Shown one piece after another: positions 1 to 11,442 of a DNA stretch of 64,000 nucleotides; positions within the stretch are counted from its first letter, which is position 1; each line of letters begins with the position of its first letter. The stretch is from Bursaphelenchus xylophilus (Eukaryota; Nematoda; Chromadorea; Rhabditida; Aphelenchoididae). Location of the stretch: positions 372,001 through 436,000 of the forward strand of contig CAJFCV020000001.1 in assembly GCA_904066235.2 (NCBI GenBank), given 5' to 3'. The position numbers and the translations under genes were made by a program. The notes beneath the pieces were generated by a model. It had not been told where the DNA came from, made no database searches, and was given only the letters and a program-made list of their open reading frames with translations.

Positions 1-219
1 TGGAAGCACGGGATTTAAGCGCAGACAGTGCCAGAGAGTGGAGTAAGAAGATAGTCGTAATGATTGTATGCACATAACGATTTTCTTATTTGCTCCTCGC
101 TTATAAACACTATTTTCCCAAAAAATTTTTAAAATAAACCTCAATTACCTCTAAAATAACTATTTATCTAAAAAATTAAAGAAATAACATTCGTACCTTA
201 TTTAAAATAAAATTGTAAC

Positions 220-447
220 ATTCAGAACAAAAAATCCTTTTCCCAATTTCCGAAGCGAAAAATTTTCAAAAATTTGTTCAAACTCTCCAAAAATCCTTTT
301 TCCCACGTCCCGAAGCGAAAACATTTCAAAAATTTGTTGAAACTCTCCAAAAAATTCTTTTTTCCAAGTCCCGAAGCGAAAATATTTCAAAAATTTCTCA
401 AATTCACCAAAAAATTCTTTTTTCACAGTCCCGAAGCGAAAATATTA
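220..447. repeat. Tandem repeat, about 60-bp unit, nearly 4 copies
   Basis: The phrase CCGAAGCGAAAA followed by an A/T-rich stretch ending near CTCCAAAAA recurs at about 250, 309, 370 and 430, a period of 60-61 bp. Open frames through it on both strands are products of the repeat. No gene is seen from 1 to 569. Confidence 0.75.
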
Positions 448-455
448 AACGGTAT

Positions 456-540
456 CGTTGACCCGAAATGTCGTTGACCCGAGTTGTCGTCGACCCGAGT
501 TGTCGCGACCCGAGTTGTCCCTGACCCGAAATGTCGGGAC
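456..540. repeat. CGACCCGA-type short repeat cluster
   Basis: GACCCGA followed by AATGTCG or GTTGTCG occurs five times within 85 bp. Related copies are seen at about 5675-5722 and 8272-8312. These are GC-rich islands in A/T-rich sequence. Function unknown. Confidence 0.6.
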
Positions 541-569
541 GCGAAATCGCGCTTGTTTCAATTTTTACC

Positions 570-1236
570 GCACCGTGCAGAAAAAATCAAAATTGCGATG
601 AAAACAATAAAACCTTTGCACCGTGCAAAAAATTCATTCCAACTGCACTGTGAAAAGGGAAGAAATTCTGATTGCACTGTGCGGTAGTGATCTTGATTCT
701 GCAAAAATTTTCTTTTCTACCGCACAGTGCAAACATTATGAAAAAACTGCACTGTGCAAAGAAATTTCCATTTGTGCAAAACCAAAGACGCACAGTGCGA
801 TGAGTGTTGACATTGATTTCAGAATTAGCACTGTGCAAAAATTTTGTTTTTGCCGCACAGTGCAAGCTAAAGGCGCGCGGAGCAGTAAATCGCGACATTG
901 CTTTGAGAATTTGCACAGTGCAAAAACGAAAAAACGCACAGTGCAATGAGTCGCGACTTCGATTTGAGAATCTGCACTGTGCAAAAAAACTGTTTTTTCG
1001 CACTGTGCAGAACTTTGATTTCTCCGCACAGTGCAAAAAATAAAGGGAGATTGCACAGTGCAACGAAGTTTCCATTTGCACAGTGCAAAAACAAAAAACG
1101 CACGGTGCAGCGGATCGCGGCGACATTTCTTTGAGAATTTTTGCACGGTGCGAAAAAATTCGTTTCTTTTTGCACTGTGCAAAAAGTAAAGAGAGACCGC
1201 ACTGTGCGGTGGAAAATTTACCGCATTGCACAGTGC
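570..1236. repeat. YGCACNGTGCR dyad array 1
   Basis: About twenty copies of the dyad GCAC-N-GTGC, usually with a pyrimidine before and a purine after, are separated by A/T-rich spacers. The central base is A, T, G or C. First copy at 570-578, last at 1228-1236. Open frames through the array, including a 227-codon one on the minus strand, translate the dyad as CTVQ/HSA/AQC-like words and are not genes. Confidence 0.85.
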
Positions 1237-1970
1237 AATAAAAACTATTTTTTATTTTGAATTTTTTCAATCAAAATTTTTTAAAACTTACCCAGCTGCA
1301 CTATCGTTCGAAAATACGCTGTAAAAATATTCGAATTCGGAGTCATATTTGCGAATTCAAACTCCAAACTTCAACGATCAATCGCTAATTTAATATATTC
1401 GCTAAATACGTAGGCTCAGCGTGAGATTCGGCTTGAACAGAGCGATGACGAAGAATCGAGCTAGTTCCCTGTTTATCAAGTGGAAAAAAGACGCTTTTAT
1501 AACGAAATCTCCAAAAGTTATCAGACAGCTTTGGTCAAGAGGATTTGCGGCTGATAAGAGTTGCGTAAGACCTTTAATTTTTCGGAATTTTTAACTTTAA
1601 AAAAGGAATTTTGGGGAAAGTGAAGATACAAATTTTTTCAGGTATTTTTAGGAGTTAAAAAAAATAAAAATAAAAAAACACAAAAATTTTTGATTTTATG
1701 CAAATTTAGGCTAAATAATTTTATTTTTTAACATTTGGATTACTTCAAAATTTACAGAAAATCAAGACTCACCGAAAATATCGACTGTAATCATGATTTA
1801 TCACAATTTTTTGATGATTCTGACCAAAATTTGTAGAAATTGCAAGCAATTTGTTATCCAAATAGTTGACCGAGAGATTTTCAATGTCTTTGAGACCTTA
1901 TTTCCACTAGCATCTGAAAAAAAAATCAAATAAAAACTGTTTTCATAAAGAAAAAATGGCAAAAATTCGC
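1237..1970. other. Gene-free spacer
   Basis: A/T-rich sequence between two dyad arrays. I see no convincing coding exon, RNA gene or inverted repeat here. Confidence 0.5.
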
Positions 1971-2578
1971 GCACAGTGCAATCAAAAAATCATTTTTTCA
2001 TCTGCACTGTGTGCTGTCGCGAAAAAGAGAAGAGAAATTTGCACTGTGCAATCAAAAAAATCATTTTTTTTTATCTGCACTGTGCGCTCGTCGCAGAAAA
2101 ACAAAAAGAAATTTGCACTGTGCAGTCAAAAAATAATCATTTTTCTGTCTGCACTGTGCGCTGTCGCGAAAAAAATTGAAAAGAAATTTGCACAGTGCAG
2201 CGCGTTGTGAACTGCACAGTGCAAAGAAAAATTGAAAAAATTGCACGGTGCGATAAAAAATTGAAAAATCACTGCACCGTGCAAGAGCAAAATTTTTTTG
2301 AAAACTGCACTGTGCATTAAAAAACTTAAAAATGATTGCACCGTGCAAGAAAAAAAATTATTTTGGAAACTGCACTGTGCGATAAAAGAATTAAAAATCA
2401 TTGCACCGTGCAAGAAAAAAAAATTTTTTGGAAACTGCACTGTGCAATAAAAATTTTGAATCATGCTATGCGCAATCCAAAAACTTTTTTTTTAATTCAA
2501 GATATCGCACAGTGCGGTACTCAAAAAATTATACGCCGCACAGTGCAATCACAAAATTTGAAGACCATTGCACCGTGC
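1971..2578. repeat. YGCACNGTGCR dyad array 2
   Basis: About twenty dyads lie between 1971-1979 and 2570-2578. The spacers are A-rich on this strand and carry the sub-motif GAAATTTGCAC several times. Same family as the array at 570-1236. Confidence 0.85.
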
Positions 2579-3138
2579 GGTCAAAAATCGGAAAACAATT
2601 CCAAAAAATCGCTAAGTGAATTGCGGGTAACCCACGAAAACTCCAGCCATTTCCAGCCGAACGCCCCTCTAACTACCCAGTAAATACTTTAAGTGAGAGT
2701 AAATGATCACAGAGTAAATAAAAAATACAAAAAAGACACGTTAGTAATCCCCAAACAAGACTGTTGGAAGTGGAAAACGTCCGGGGAAACGTTGGGGGAA
2801 ATCCTTAAATTGCGATTTTAAATACTATTTTAAAAAATTTTTTAGTAAATGGTCAATTTTTTAAGATTTTTTCAGGTAATTTTCCAAATTTTGTTGTCTA
2901 GACATAATCCAAACTTAAGGGTACCCTGGAAGAACAGTTGGGAAGTGATGTCAGTCACATGAAAGGAGTGATAATTGTAGATAAGAGGCTTTTCCGGGCA
3001 ATTAAAATATTTTGAAGGAAATAAAAAAGATGGTGGAGGTCGTCTGGGCAACAAATGTTCTGGGTTTTAGTCAGATAAGTTCATCATTTGATTAGGCATG
3101 GTTGGCAAAATAAATGATAAATTCGATTGGGTTAAAAA
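2579..3138. other. Gene-free spacer
   Basis: Intergenic sequence with no exon pattern that I can support. It leads into a run of 42-bp palindromes. Confidence 0.4.
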
Positions 3139-3466
3139 GACATTTTATACGATAAAACATGTTTGATCGTATAAAATGTTTCTGTATTGATGATAAAGGC
3201 GAAAACTGGAAAATAACTACTGCTAAAGGGCATAACTTTCATTTTTAATAACAACGAGATTCAATTTCCCTTCTGAAGACATTTTATACGATAAAACATG
3301 TTTGATCGTATAAAATGTCTTTGAAGCGATATAAAACGTGGTAAAAGAACTTAAACCTGATAAAGCCTTACTATTTGCATTTTAGTCACAGCTGGATCAA
3401 ATTTACACGTAGGTGACATGTTATACGACAATAAACTTTTTGGACATAATTTATCGTATAAAACGG
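3139..3466. repeat. TTTTATACGA palindrome run (three copies)
   Basis: A near-perfect 42-bp palindrome lies at 3139-3180 and 3278-3319. Its halves are ATTTTATACGAT and ATCGTATAAAAT around a core AACATGTTT. A diverged third copy lies at about 3416-3466. Spacing is about 139 bp. The family recurs at 10.47-10.79, 11.44-11.76, 12.6-12.8, 21.85-22.03 and 55.04-55.36 kb, always in runs of two or three. Confidence 0.85.
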
Positions 3467-4254
3467 CAATCAATAAAAAATTTTTCTCAAAATGACCAAA
3501 ATCGAATAGACTGACCCTTTACCAATTCGCAGGCTGTTTTGTACCGTTGAACCAAAGACTATCGACCAATTAATCGCGTCGGAAGAAACTGTCACACTCG
3601 TGTTTAACAAAAACTCCTCGCTAATTCCCCAAACTTGCCACTAATTGGGAATTCCCAAAAGTCCGATGCGAGGGCCCTTTAAGTAGTTAAAATCCCATCT
3701 CAAGTGTTTCCTTTTCCCCAAATATTAACCTTCAACTTTTTCCGAACACACAAACTTTATAACGCGATTATGGAGAAGGCGGGTTGCAAAACTACAAAAA
3801 GCGTCAAAAAATCCATTTTTTTCACGTTGCAGCCAACGTTTTTGTCAACAGAAGCCTATGGGAGGCCACGGAGGCATGTAGCTCAAAGTTTTGACAAATA
3901 TGACGAAAAGTCACAAAAATTATTGGAAAATTTTAATGTCGCGAAATGGCGAGAAAAATAATATAGCATGCATGAGAAGGTGATGTCATCAAAAATTAAT
4001 GATTTTAAAGACCCGAAAGAGCAATTTAGACGCGAAATGAAAGGGAAATTTTGCGATTAATTTATGCAAATCGGTTGTTTGTATGTAGAACAATCATATC
4101 AGAACCAAACAAAACGTATATTACGATGGGGATTAGAGGATGAATAGGATCCCACCCGTGTGTAATTAGCATAATTATGTTTTTTTTCTAAAATTTTTCG
4201 AAAAAACGAGGATTTCCTTTTATTTTCCAAACTTATTTGGAATATAACCCCTAA
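3467..4254. other. Gene-free spacer
   Basis: There is an 85-codon open frame at 3704-3961 (plus), but its product is unrecognised and it shows no splice or codon support. Otherwise this is ordinary intergenic sequence. Confidence 0.35.
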
Positions 4255-4560
4255 GGCAATATTCCGATTTCCTTCAGATTTTGCGCAGGTACTCTACATT
4301 TGTCACATTTTCGTGCCTGAAAATTTCAGTCCACAGTTTCCGAAGGGAGCTGAGATATTCAAATTTGTTTCTTAGAGAGCACTCAGAATGAGGAGACGGT
4401 CAGACAAAAATAGAGATTGTGTTTTTGCCTATATCTTTAAGAATCGCGCGTGGAAAAAATTGATTTTTGGTGAAAATCATATACACACGATGTAAAACAA
4501 ACTCTAAAATTTTCGATTCAAAATTCAAAAAAAAAATTCAAAAAAGTTTTTTTTTGCAAA
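4255..4560 (+). repeat. Dispersed repeat family G (GGTCAGA...), copy a
   Basis: Diverged member of a dispersed family marked, in order, by GAGATATT, a GAGAG-rich stretch, GAGGAGACGGTCAGA and then TATATCTTT. Other members lie at about 5130-5300 (reverse), 13.73-14.36 kb (plus, interrupted by a dyad array) and 41.46-41.74 kb (reverse). In this copy the last two markers are only about 25 bp apart. Confidence 0.6.
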
Positions 4561-4964
4561 TATGCAAAGCATAAGCTAAAAATCTTCGCCACGTCTTATA
4601 AAGTCCACCAGAAATTTACGCCGACTTTTGCTTAAACAAAATCACATTTTGATCGAAAAATCAAAGTGTAAAGGGGTCATTTTCTGATAAACACCCAAGA
4701 ATAATATTTTTAACCGCTCGCCAAGACTTTTCAACCCCCTCAAATTTATCGATGGGATGCTCCGTTTAGCAACAAAAAAATTGTCAATATCGTTTTTGTA
4801 GTAATGTATTGAGTCAGCGGTGAAAAAGGGGGTGTTCTTTTTGGTAATTGGGAAGTTGAACTTTACATATTAGTTAAAAACTTACAGGGGAAGTACTCCA
4901 AGTGCGACGCTCAAATTTTGATGAAATTTGGCACAAATTTAGAATAATTTTTTCTAAGATATAT

Positions 4965-5390
4965 GCGAGAATCCTAGCTTGCGCTTTGCAGAAACAACCG
5001 ATATTTTTAGATGGAAAGTAGGCGAAAATTTAAGACTTTTTGCCGAATTTCGGCACGAAAAGTTTCATGCCTATTTCTACCGTAGAGGATAATGTTTCTA
5101 CAAAAAATCAAAATTTTCCGCACGAAACTGCCAAAGTTATGGCCGAAAAGGTGTGTTTTCTCTGACCGCTCTCCACGTTCTCTCGAAAAAGATCGTTCAA
5201 TATCTCGACGCCCTCCGCAAATCTTGAGCCAAAATTTTCCTGGATTAATATACGACAAATATAGAATGTGGACCCAAAATTTGAGGAAAATCGGGTACTT
5301 GCAATAAACGAAAAAATTAAATTTTTCAAATTTTCCCCCAAAATTTGACCAAAATTTGACCAAAATCGACAAAAAAGCCCAATTTTTTTT
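4965..5390 (-). repeat. Dispersed repeats: family G copy d and a TACGGTAGAAAT-family copy
   Basis: Read on the minus strand, 5130-5300 contains GAGATATT, GAGAGAACG and GGTCAGAGAAAA in family G order. The adjoining 4965-5095 resembles the repeats at 6379-6512 and 7475-7615 (TACGGTAGAAAT, CTAAAAAT, TATCTTAG in order). Clear only in short blocks, so quite diverged. Confidence 0.5.
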
Positions 5391-5869
5391 AGTAAGACCT
5401 CGAACACAGCCTAATCTTCCTTTTTATAACGAAGACGAAAATCGTTTTTCTTATTTTTAGCAAAAAAAATCTCCGCAAAATCACGGCCAAAGAGTCAAAA
5501 AAAGCGAAAAAATAGAGAAGGGTCACACTTTGACCACCAAAAGGACGGATCTTCCCTACCGATTTTCGGATCGAATGGGATGTTTTGTTTTCGGGGTTGT
5601 AAACAAGGGAAATTAATTGGGACGTCAAAAAAAAATCTCCGGATTCTATATACAATATAATATGTATGTATTTTCGCGTCCCGACCTTTCGGGTCGACGA
5701 CAGTTCGGGTCAACACAAGATCGATCGGTACGGGGCGTATGGCGGGTTTACACCCAAAAAAAGGTTGTATGAAGTGCCCACGAGGCCTAGCAAAGCCGTT
5801 GGATGGTTGGCGGACGCTCGGCGAAGGCTCGGCGGAGACTTGGCACAGGCTCGAAACACGTGGAAACAT

Positions 5870-6119
5870 TACAGTGAGGGACCGGATCCAACGGCAAAAA
5901 ACGTCTCATTTTTCATCCCGGAAGGGACCAAAACGTCTCCAAACCCTTCCCTTCTCTAAGCTAAAAACCCTCGCTTTGAAGAGCCCGCCTTGAAGGAAAG
6001 GGCGCGCTTTTCAAACCAGAGTTTTTTAGCTTAGAGAAGAGAAGGGTTTGGAGTCATTTTGGTCCCTTCCGGGATGCAAAATGAGACGTTTTTGCCATTG
6101 GATCAGGTCCCTCACTGTA
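5870..6119. mobile_element. TA-flanked MITE (CAGTGAGGGACC type), copy 1
   Basis: A 250-bp palindromic element with terminal inverted repeats. It begins TACAGTGAGGGACCGGATCC and ends with the near complement GGTCCCTCACTGTA. Internal arms also pair (CATCCCGGAAG against CTTCCGGGATG), around a GCGCGC-containing centre. TA ends and lack of coding capacity fit a mariner/Tc1-type MITE. The transposase family is inferred. Confidence 0.8.
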
Positions 6120-6124
6120 CCTTC

Positions 6125-6378
6125 TACAGTGGCGGACCTGAACCAGTGGCAAAAAGCATATCATTTTGCATCCCGGAAGTATCAAAAATGTGGCAAAATA
6201 CCTCCATTTCCAAGTGAAAGACTCCGATTTCAAAAGCGCGCCCACTCTTTTTGTGAGGGAAAAGGCGCGCTCTTCAAAACGCAGTTTTTTCATTTGGAAA
6301 GGGAGGTATTTTGCTGCATTTTTTTGATACTTCCCGGATGCGAAATGGTATGTTTTTTGCCGCCGGTCCTCTACTGTA
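6125..6378. mobile_element. TA-flanked MITE (CAGTGAGGGACC type), copy 2
   Basis: A 254-bp relative of the element ending at 6119, only 5 bp away. It begins TACAGTGGCGGACC and ends GGTCCTCTACTGTA. The arms share GGAAGTATCAAAAATGT-like and GGGAGGTATTTTGC-like blocks. No open frame of transposase type. Confidence 0.78.
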
Positions 6379-6512
6379 CGGTAGAAAGAACTTTCCATAC
6401 CAAAATATGCAAAAAAGCGTCATATTTTTGCCAACTTTCGACCTAAAAATCTCGGTCGTTCCTGCCAGCTAGGAGTCTCGTTTATGTCTTAGAAAATGCT
6501 CTAAATTTGTGT
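6379..6512. repeat. Duplicated MITE-flank sequence (partner at 7475-7615)
   Basis: About 135 bp immediately after the second MITE matches about 138 bp immediately after the third. Shared blocks include CGGTAGAAA, AAGCGTCATATTTTTGCC, GACCTAAAAATCTCGGTCG and GTTTATGTCTTAGAAAA. The MITE and its flank were probably duplicated together, or the flank is part of a larger element. Confidence 0.75.
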
Positions 6513-7226
6513 CAATTTTTATCAAAATCTGAGCGTCTCACTTGGAGCAGTTCCCCAAAAAAAAAACAAAAAGTTTTCCCCTTCACCTTACCATTTCCCC
6601 AGACAAACCCTCTCCAAATTACCTCCCACAACTTTCCCGTATACCTCAAAAACACTTTTAAAAACCTCGCAATCCTTGTTACTAAGTGTTCGACTTACTA
6701 TGACACATACAACCAAGGTCGTCTCCCCCATTTTTTAATAACCACAAAACATATAAAAGTGCGAAAGAATCGTCGCTCTTTTCCCAATTTGGTGGTCGAA
6801 AAAACAAGTTAATCCCAAAACCAACAACCCCATTATGCGATCGTCGCCACAACACATGCGATGCGCGGTTTGAAGGGCCATTAAATCGATGTGAAATTGT
6901 TGGAAAATCGAGTTTTGAATAAAAAATTTTTTAAAATGGCGGAAAATTGAAGGCTTGAAATACCAAAAAATGATTCCAATTCTTTTGTCAGACCAAGTGG
7001 ACCTTTAAAGACGAATTTTGAAAGAAATCAGAGACAGATTAGAGATACCCGGACCTGTTGATAAGATACCGGAAATATATATATTTATCTGTCTCACGTA
7101 ACGAGACAAAGAAATTGGGTGAGAAAAAGGGCGTAAATCTTATTTATGTATATAAAAAACATATGGTTTCAAATAGGACTTTGTTATCAATAAGCTAAAA
7201 AGTAAAAAAAAATAAGAACTAAAAAA
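6513..7226. other. Gene-free spacer
   Basis: No supported gene. An open frame at 6507-6812 has no recognisable product. The rest is A/T-rich. Confidence 0.35.
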
Positions 7227-7474
7227 GAGTGACGGACCCGATCCAGTGGAAAAAAACGTGCAATTTTGCATCTGGGAAGTGTCAAAAATGTAGCAAAATG
7301 CCTCCGTCTCGAGTAAAGAAACTTCGTTTTGAATGGCGCGCCCCATAAAAAGAGCGGGCGCGCTTTTAAAATCGGGTTTTTTACTTGGAGAGGGAAGTAT
7401 TTTGCTACATTTTTTGGCGCTTCCTGGATGCAGAATGACACGTTCTTTGCCACTGGATCCGGTCCTCTACTGTA
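7227..7474. mobile_element. TA-flanked MITE (CAGTGAGGGACC type), copy 3
   Basis: About 248 bp with arms GACGGACCCGATCCAGTGG and CCACTGGATCCGGTCC, and inner arms as in the other copies. The left terminus has decayed (GAGTGACGG instead of CAGTGACGG). It is followed by the duplicated flank 7475-7615. Confidence 0.75.
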
Positions 7475-7615
7475 CGGTAGAAATATGCATGAAACTTTCC
7501 ATACCAAAATTTGCAAAAAGCGTCATATTTTTGCCAACTTTCGACCTAAAAATCTCGGTCGTTCCTGCAAGCTGGGAGCCTCGTTTATGTCTTAGAAAAT
7601 GCTCTAAATTCTAGG

Positions 7616-8863
7616 ATCAGGTGCCCCATTGTAGATTAATCAGGTCCTAGGATAGTTTAGGTCAACGATCCTATGGATACACTTTGTTCGTCGTTGTGCG
7701 CATGGGGCGGCTAGGAAAAGGGCTTCGTTAGCAGAAATAATTAGATTGATCAGGGGGACGTTTCACGTACAAAAAGGGCACTAACTCGAGTTAGCGGAAT
7801 CTCAGAAAACGCGGAGAGAGCAAAGAGAAAGAGGAGTGGTAACTCGAGTGACCTGACTTTTTATCGACTTTGGCCGCACATTTTGGGCCATAACTTTTGA
7901 TACAATGACCAATTTGCGCCCTTCCAAAAAAAATATTAATGCTGGTGGTACACAGAATACATGGATACAAATTTGTAAATTTTTCTTCTAAATCATGCAA
8001 ATTATACGCAAATTTTTTTCTTGATATTTAAGACGCAAGATACAAAAACTAAAGAAGTTATAGCCAATTCAAATCGGGCCACAAAGATGCCCCACCCTGT
8101 AATATCTAGATAAAAATTACGGATCTTCGTTTTTTCCCCGCAAACATATTGCAAGTCTTCGCCAGGCCTCCGCCGAGCGATTCAACAGTTTTCACAGGCC
8201 TCGTAAGCACTTCCTACAACATTTTTTTGGCTTCCCGTCTGTTATAGGCTTCGTATCAATCGATTTTGTGATGACCCGAAATGTCGTCGACCCGAAAAGT
8301 CGGGACACGGAAAACTCGATTTTGATACGAAATTTTGAAAAAAATATTTTTGAAATCGCTGATTCAGGACAAAAAGAGAAGAATCTTGTCATGCCCACCA
8401 TTTCTACACGGTTTTCTATAAAGAACAAGGCGATTTTTCAACTTGAGTTCGCATGACCCCGGAAATATAAGCAAAGGCTTTATAATTTTCAAGTTTTTAC
8501 GCAAACAAATGCGGAATCAATAAAAAATTTTGTTGAAACAATCTTTATCATAATAAATTACGAAATAATTTGTGCCTTCGCTTTCGTATTTTACCTTATT
8601 TTTATTTATTTTGTCAATTTTTAGCCCAAAAAACAGAATTTTTCACAAAAATCTTTCAAAAAACGGCAAAATCTAAAAATTCTAAAGTCAAGTGCATCTA
8701 GAATTACCTCAAATTTAATTTGCAATCATCCTTTTACTTTATTTTATACAAATTTATTTAAATTTTTGCAAATTTCCCGCCTTTTCCCTTCAAAAAGCGC
8801 AAAAAGCCGAAGCGAAAGGGCGGCCGCTTCCCCTTGAAAGAAACGAAAAGAGAGCGGGAGTGT
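7616..8863. other. Gene-free spacer with a CGACCCGA copy
   Basis: No supported gene. A CGACCCGA-type island lies at about 8272-8312. A short GC-rich patch just before 8864 leads into the tRNA gene. Confidence 0.4.
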
Positions 8864-8945
8864 GATCAGGTGGCCGAGTGGTTAAGGCGATGGACTGCTA
8901 ATCCATTGGGGTTTCCCCGCGTGAGTTCGAATCTCATCCTGATCG
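8864..8945 (+). tRNA. tRNA-Ser, anticodon GCU (copy 1)
   Basis: An 82-nt class II tRNA. The 7-bp acceptor pairs GATCAGG with CCTGATC, and the discriminator base is G. The D-arm contains GGCCGAGTGG. The anticodon loop CTGCTAA places GCT at 8897-8899. A long variable arm (GGGG-TTT-CCCC) and the T-loop TTCGAAT follow. It reads serine AGC/AGU codons. A T5 pol III stop follows at about 8953. Near-identical genes lie at 36450 and 52403. Confidence 0.96.
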
Positions 8946-9940
8946 AATCTGCTTTTTGATGAATTTTAGGGGAATTTGAGATTTTTTGTTGTGGGGAATC
9001 GATTGGAAGTTGTTCTAGAGTGCATGTACTATATTTTTACACCCATTTGACGCGATATTTGGATACTTTTTATCGTTTTTTGGGGGAAAGTTTATTTTTT
9101 GTGCAATTTTTCGCTGAAAATCGGTTTTTAAGATAGGAAAAGTATTCAAAATTGCTCTCTAATATATTCCACTTGCCATTTCACGAATTTTCTTACCGAT
9201 TTAGTTGTTCTCAGACCCATTTTTCGGACGTTTTTTTCGATTATCCCCAAAAATTCTCCCTTTTTTTCTTCCAACCCCCAAAAATTCTCTTCAAAACCTA
9301 CCGTAACCCCTTGCAAGTGCCTCAAATCCTCTCCGAATTGTATCTACAATTTATTTCAAAAATAAAAACAGTGACGATTCCGCAAGACTACTGCGGAAGT
9401 CCGGATAAATAAGAGATGGAGATTGTACGTACAACTACTGCTTACAATGTTTGTGTTGCAAAACACCCGATGGACAAATTTTTTAGACAAATTTTAGACG
9501 ATTTTTTTGTGGAAAAGATTGGAATTCAGAGTTCTAAAAAAAATTTACTTGAAAAAAATTACAAAAAAGACCGTATTTTAGATAGACAAAGATGTATATC
9601 TTGCATTGGTAGGGAAGGAAAATGTAGGACAATGCGGTTTAATACAATTTTAAGAACAGTTTTCGAGAAATTTTGGGAAAAATCGAGAAAATTTATATTA
9701 TACTAGGTTGTTGATGAAAAATTGGCCAAAAAACGGGGAAAACAAAGTGAAATTGCCGTATTTTAGGGTCGAAAATAATCTTGAGACCTTGATATTTAAC
9801 TTAACAAAAAAAATTTTTTCGGAAAACGACTTTTTTTCTACTTTTTAGCCAATTTTAGGTCAAAACCTAGTGTAATATAAAAAAATCAAAAGAAATCGAA
9901 AATTAAAGGCAAGACAGATAAGACGACTGGTCACTGGTGC
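8946..9940. other. Gene-free spacer; start resembles the flank of tRNA copy 2
   Basis: The first 200 bp after the tRNA resemble sequence after 36531 (GATTGGAAGTTGTT, GGGGGAAA, GCAATTTTT in order). This implies that the tRNA was duplicated with its 3' flank. An unrecognised 96-codon frame lies at 9416-9706. I do not support a gene. Confidence 0.5.
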
Positions 9941-11253
9941 TTAGACAACATTATTCAGCGGTTTCTTGTCCTCGGCCTTCTCCTCTTCCCCTTGGTTTTC
10001 GTGTGGGACCACTTCGAAGTAGGCGGGCGGCTGCGGAATCTGGCATCCCAACAACTGGTCGGGGTACTGGAAGGCGTTGTGGGTGGCGGCGAGCTGCTCG
10101 CTGATCTGTCTGGCCACCTTCTTCTCGCCCAAGAAGGCGTAGCAGCGCCAGACCACGGACAGGCACCAGGCGTGGATCAGGGTCCCGACCAAGTGCCCGA
10201 TGAATTGGGAGGAGGAGTAGGCGCGTTGCTCGGGCGTCTGGTTGCGGTCAATGTTCACAAAGTCGGTGGTGATCTGAAAACATTTGAGTAGAAATTTCTG
10301 ATTAGAAGGTATTTATTTGGCGTTTTAGGATACTGTAGACACGTTTCGTCGTATAACATGTCCAAGCCCTCAGAATTTGCTAAACAATATGGCAAACCCC
10401 ATGTTAGAAGAAATGTTCGGACAAAACAGTCAGTTTTTTATGTCATTTATCTACTACTCGAGACTCTAGACATTTTATACGATGAAACATGTTTGATCGT
10501 ATAAAATGTCTTTCTTAACAAAGAATGTTAACAGGAAAAAGCGAATGCTCCTACAGCTCGGACAAGCAAGTTCTTTCAAATTTTTTATATTTTCCTTCAA
10601 AGAGAGATATTTTATACGACAAAAAATATTTGATCATATAAAATGTCTCTTTTGAAGGAAACTATGAAACTTTTCGTAAGAGCGTGTTTGTTTTTGGCTG
10701 TAGGAGCATTCGATTTGCGCCTATTAAAATTTTTTGTTATCAAGGACATTTTATCCGATCAAACATGTTTCATCATATAAAACGTCCCAAATCCTCAATT
10801 TCACCTCCTTACCTGTGCGCATCCGGCCAAAATGGCGATAGCGGCATAGCCAATGTACGGCAACAACATGACTCTTCTCTCGCTTCGGATTCCGTGCAAC
10901 ATAACGACCACCAGGATCAGCTGCATCGACACGGCGAAAAGCAGCTGACTGATGTATCTCGCCGTGTACTGGTTGACCCAGTGGTCGGCGGACAGATGCC
11001 CGGTCACCGCCATCATGTAGTGGTAGCCGAAGAAGATGCTGAACGCGAAACTGATCAGCATCTGGATGTAGCCGATGTGCAGCGCGGCCTTGGTGACGTG
11101 CACCATGCGGCAGAACACCTTGTACTGGTCGGCGTCCGGGTTCCACAGCTGGTCCATGGACAGGTCCATGAGCCCGATGCGGTACTGGTCGCGGTACGGC
11201 GGCGGGACGGCCGGCTGGACCAGTGGACGACGTTGGCTATAGGGCTTGGTCAT
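9941..11253 (-). CDS. Four-helix membrane protein, nematode LAPTM-like type (two exons)
   Basis: Exons are 11253-10813 and 10273-9941 on the minus strand, joined in phase 0. The donor is CAG|GTAAG and the acceptor TTTTCAG. The product is 257 residues. After an N-terminus of about 60 residues rich in Pro and Tyr come four hydrophobic segments. They lie at about residues 65-90 (IGYIQMLISFAFSIFFGYHY), 107-128, 133-150 (crossing the exon junction) and 168-190 (SQFIGHLVGTLIHAW). A cytosol-like tail follows with WRCYAFLGEK, PPAYFEVVP and an acidic-lysine end. The four-helix order and the WRCY...FL segment recall nematode lysosomal-associated (LAPTM4-like) membrane proteins. That assignment is weak and the substrate is unknown. 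The chosen ATG lies 4 bp behind a splice acceptor. The intron carries three TTTTATACGA palindromes. Confidence 0.8.
10469..10786. repeat. TTTTATACGA palindrome run in an intron (three copies)
   Basis: Palindromes at 10469-10510, 10606-10647 and 10745-10786 lie at a spacing of 137-139 bp. The first is near-perfect around AACATGTTT. The second core has drifted. All lie within the intron of the membrane-protein gene. A half-copy lies at about 10335-10365. Confidence 0.85.
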
Positions 11254-11275
11254 CGTTCTGAAAATCGAAAATACA
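11254..11275 (-). promoter_or_regulatory. Splice acceptor directly upstream of the start codon
   Basis: On the minus strand, TTTTCGATTTTCAG is followed by AACG and then the ATG at 11253. Such a placement fits a spliced-leader trans-splice site, though a cis-spliced 5' UTR exon is equally possible from sequence alone. Confidence 0.55.
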
Positions 11276-11442
11276 TTCAAGAGAATGTGGACGACGTATT
11301 TCTCTGATAAAAATCGCGAAAAATAAAATGTCAAAATGGGTAGGAATTTATCATAAAAATCATGTCAAAAAGTCAAAAAAATAACTCAGAAACACTCTCC
11401 CGTCATTCCCTTGCTATTTTCGAAACTTTCCGCCTTTTCTCA

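Noticed and set aside
587..1270. 227-codon minus-strand frame and many other long frames inside dyad arrays (18.7-19.7, 39.0-40.1, 43.6-44.7, 49.2-49.9 kb)
   Set aside because: Translations are made of recurring CTVQ, HSA and AQC words from the dyad in three frames and on both strands. No splice sites or domains.
9416..9706. 96-codon frame (Lys-rich, two CxxC-like cysteines)
   Set aside because: No domain I can name, no splice context, and A/T-rich composition. Could be a fragment but is not supportable.
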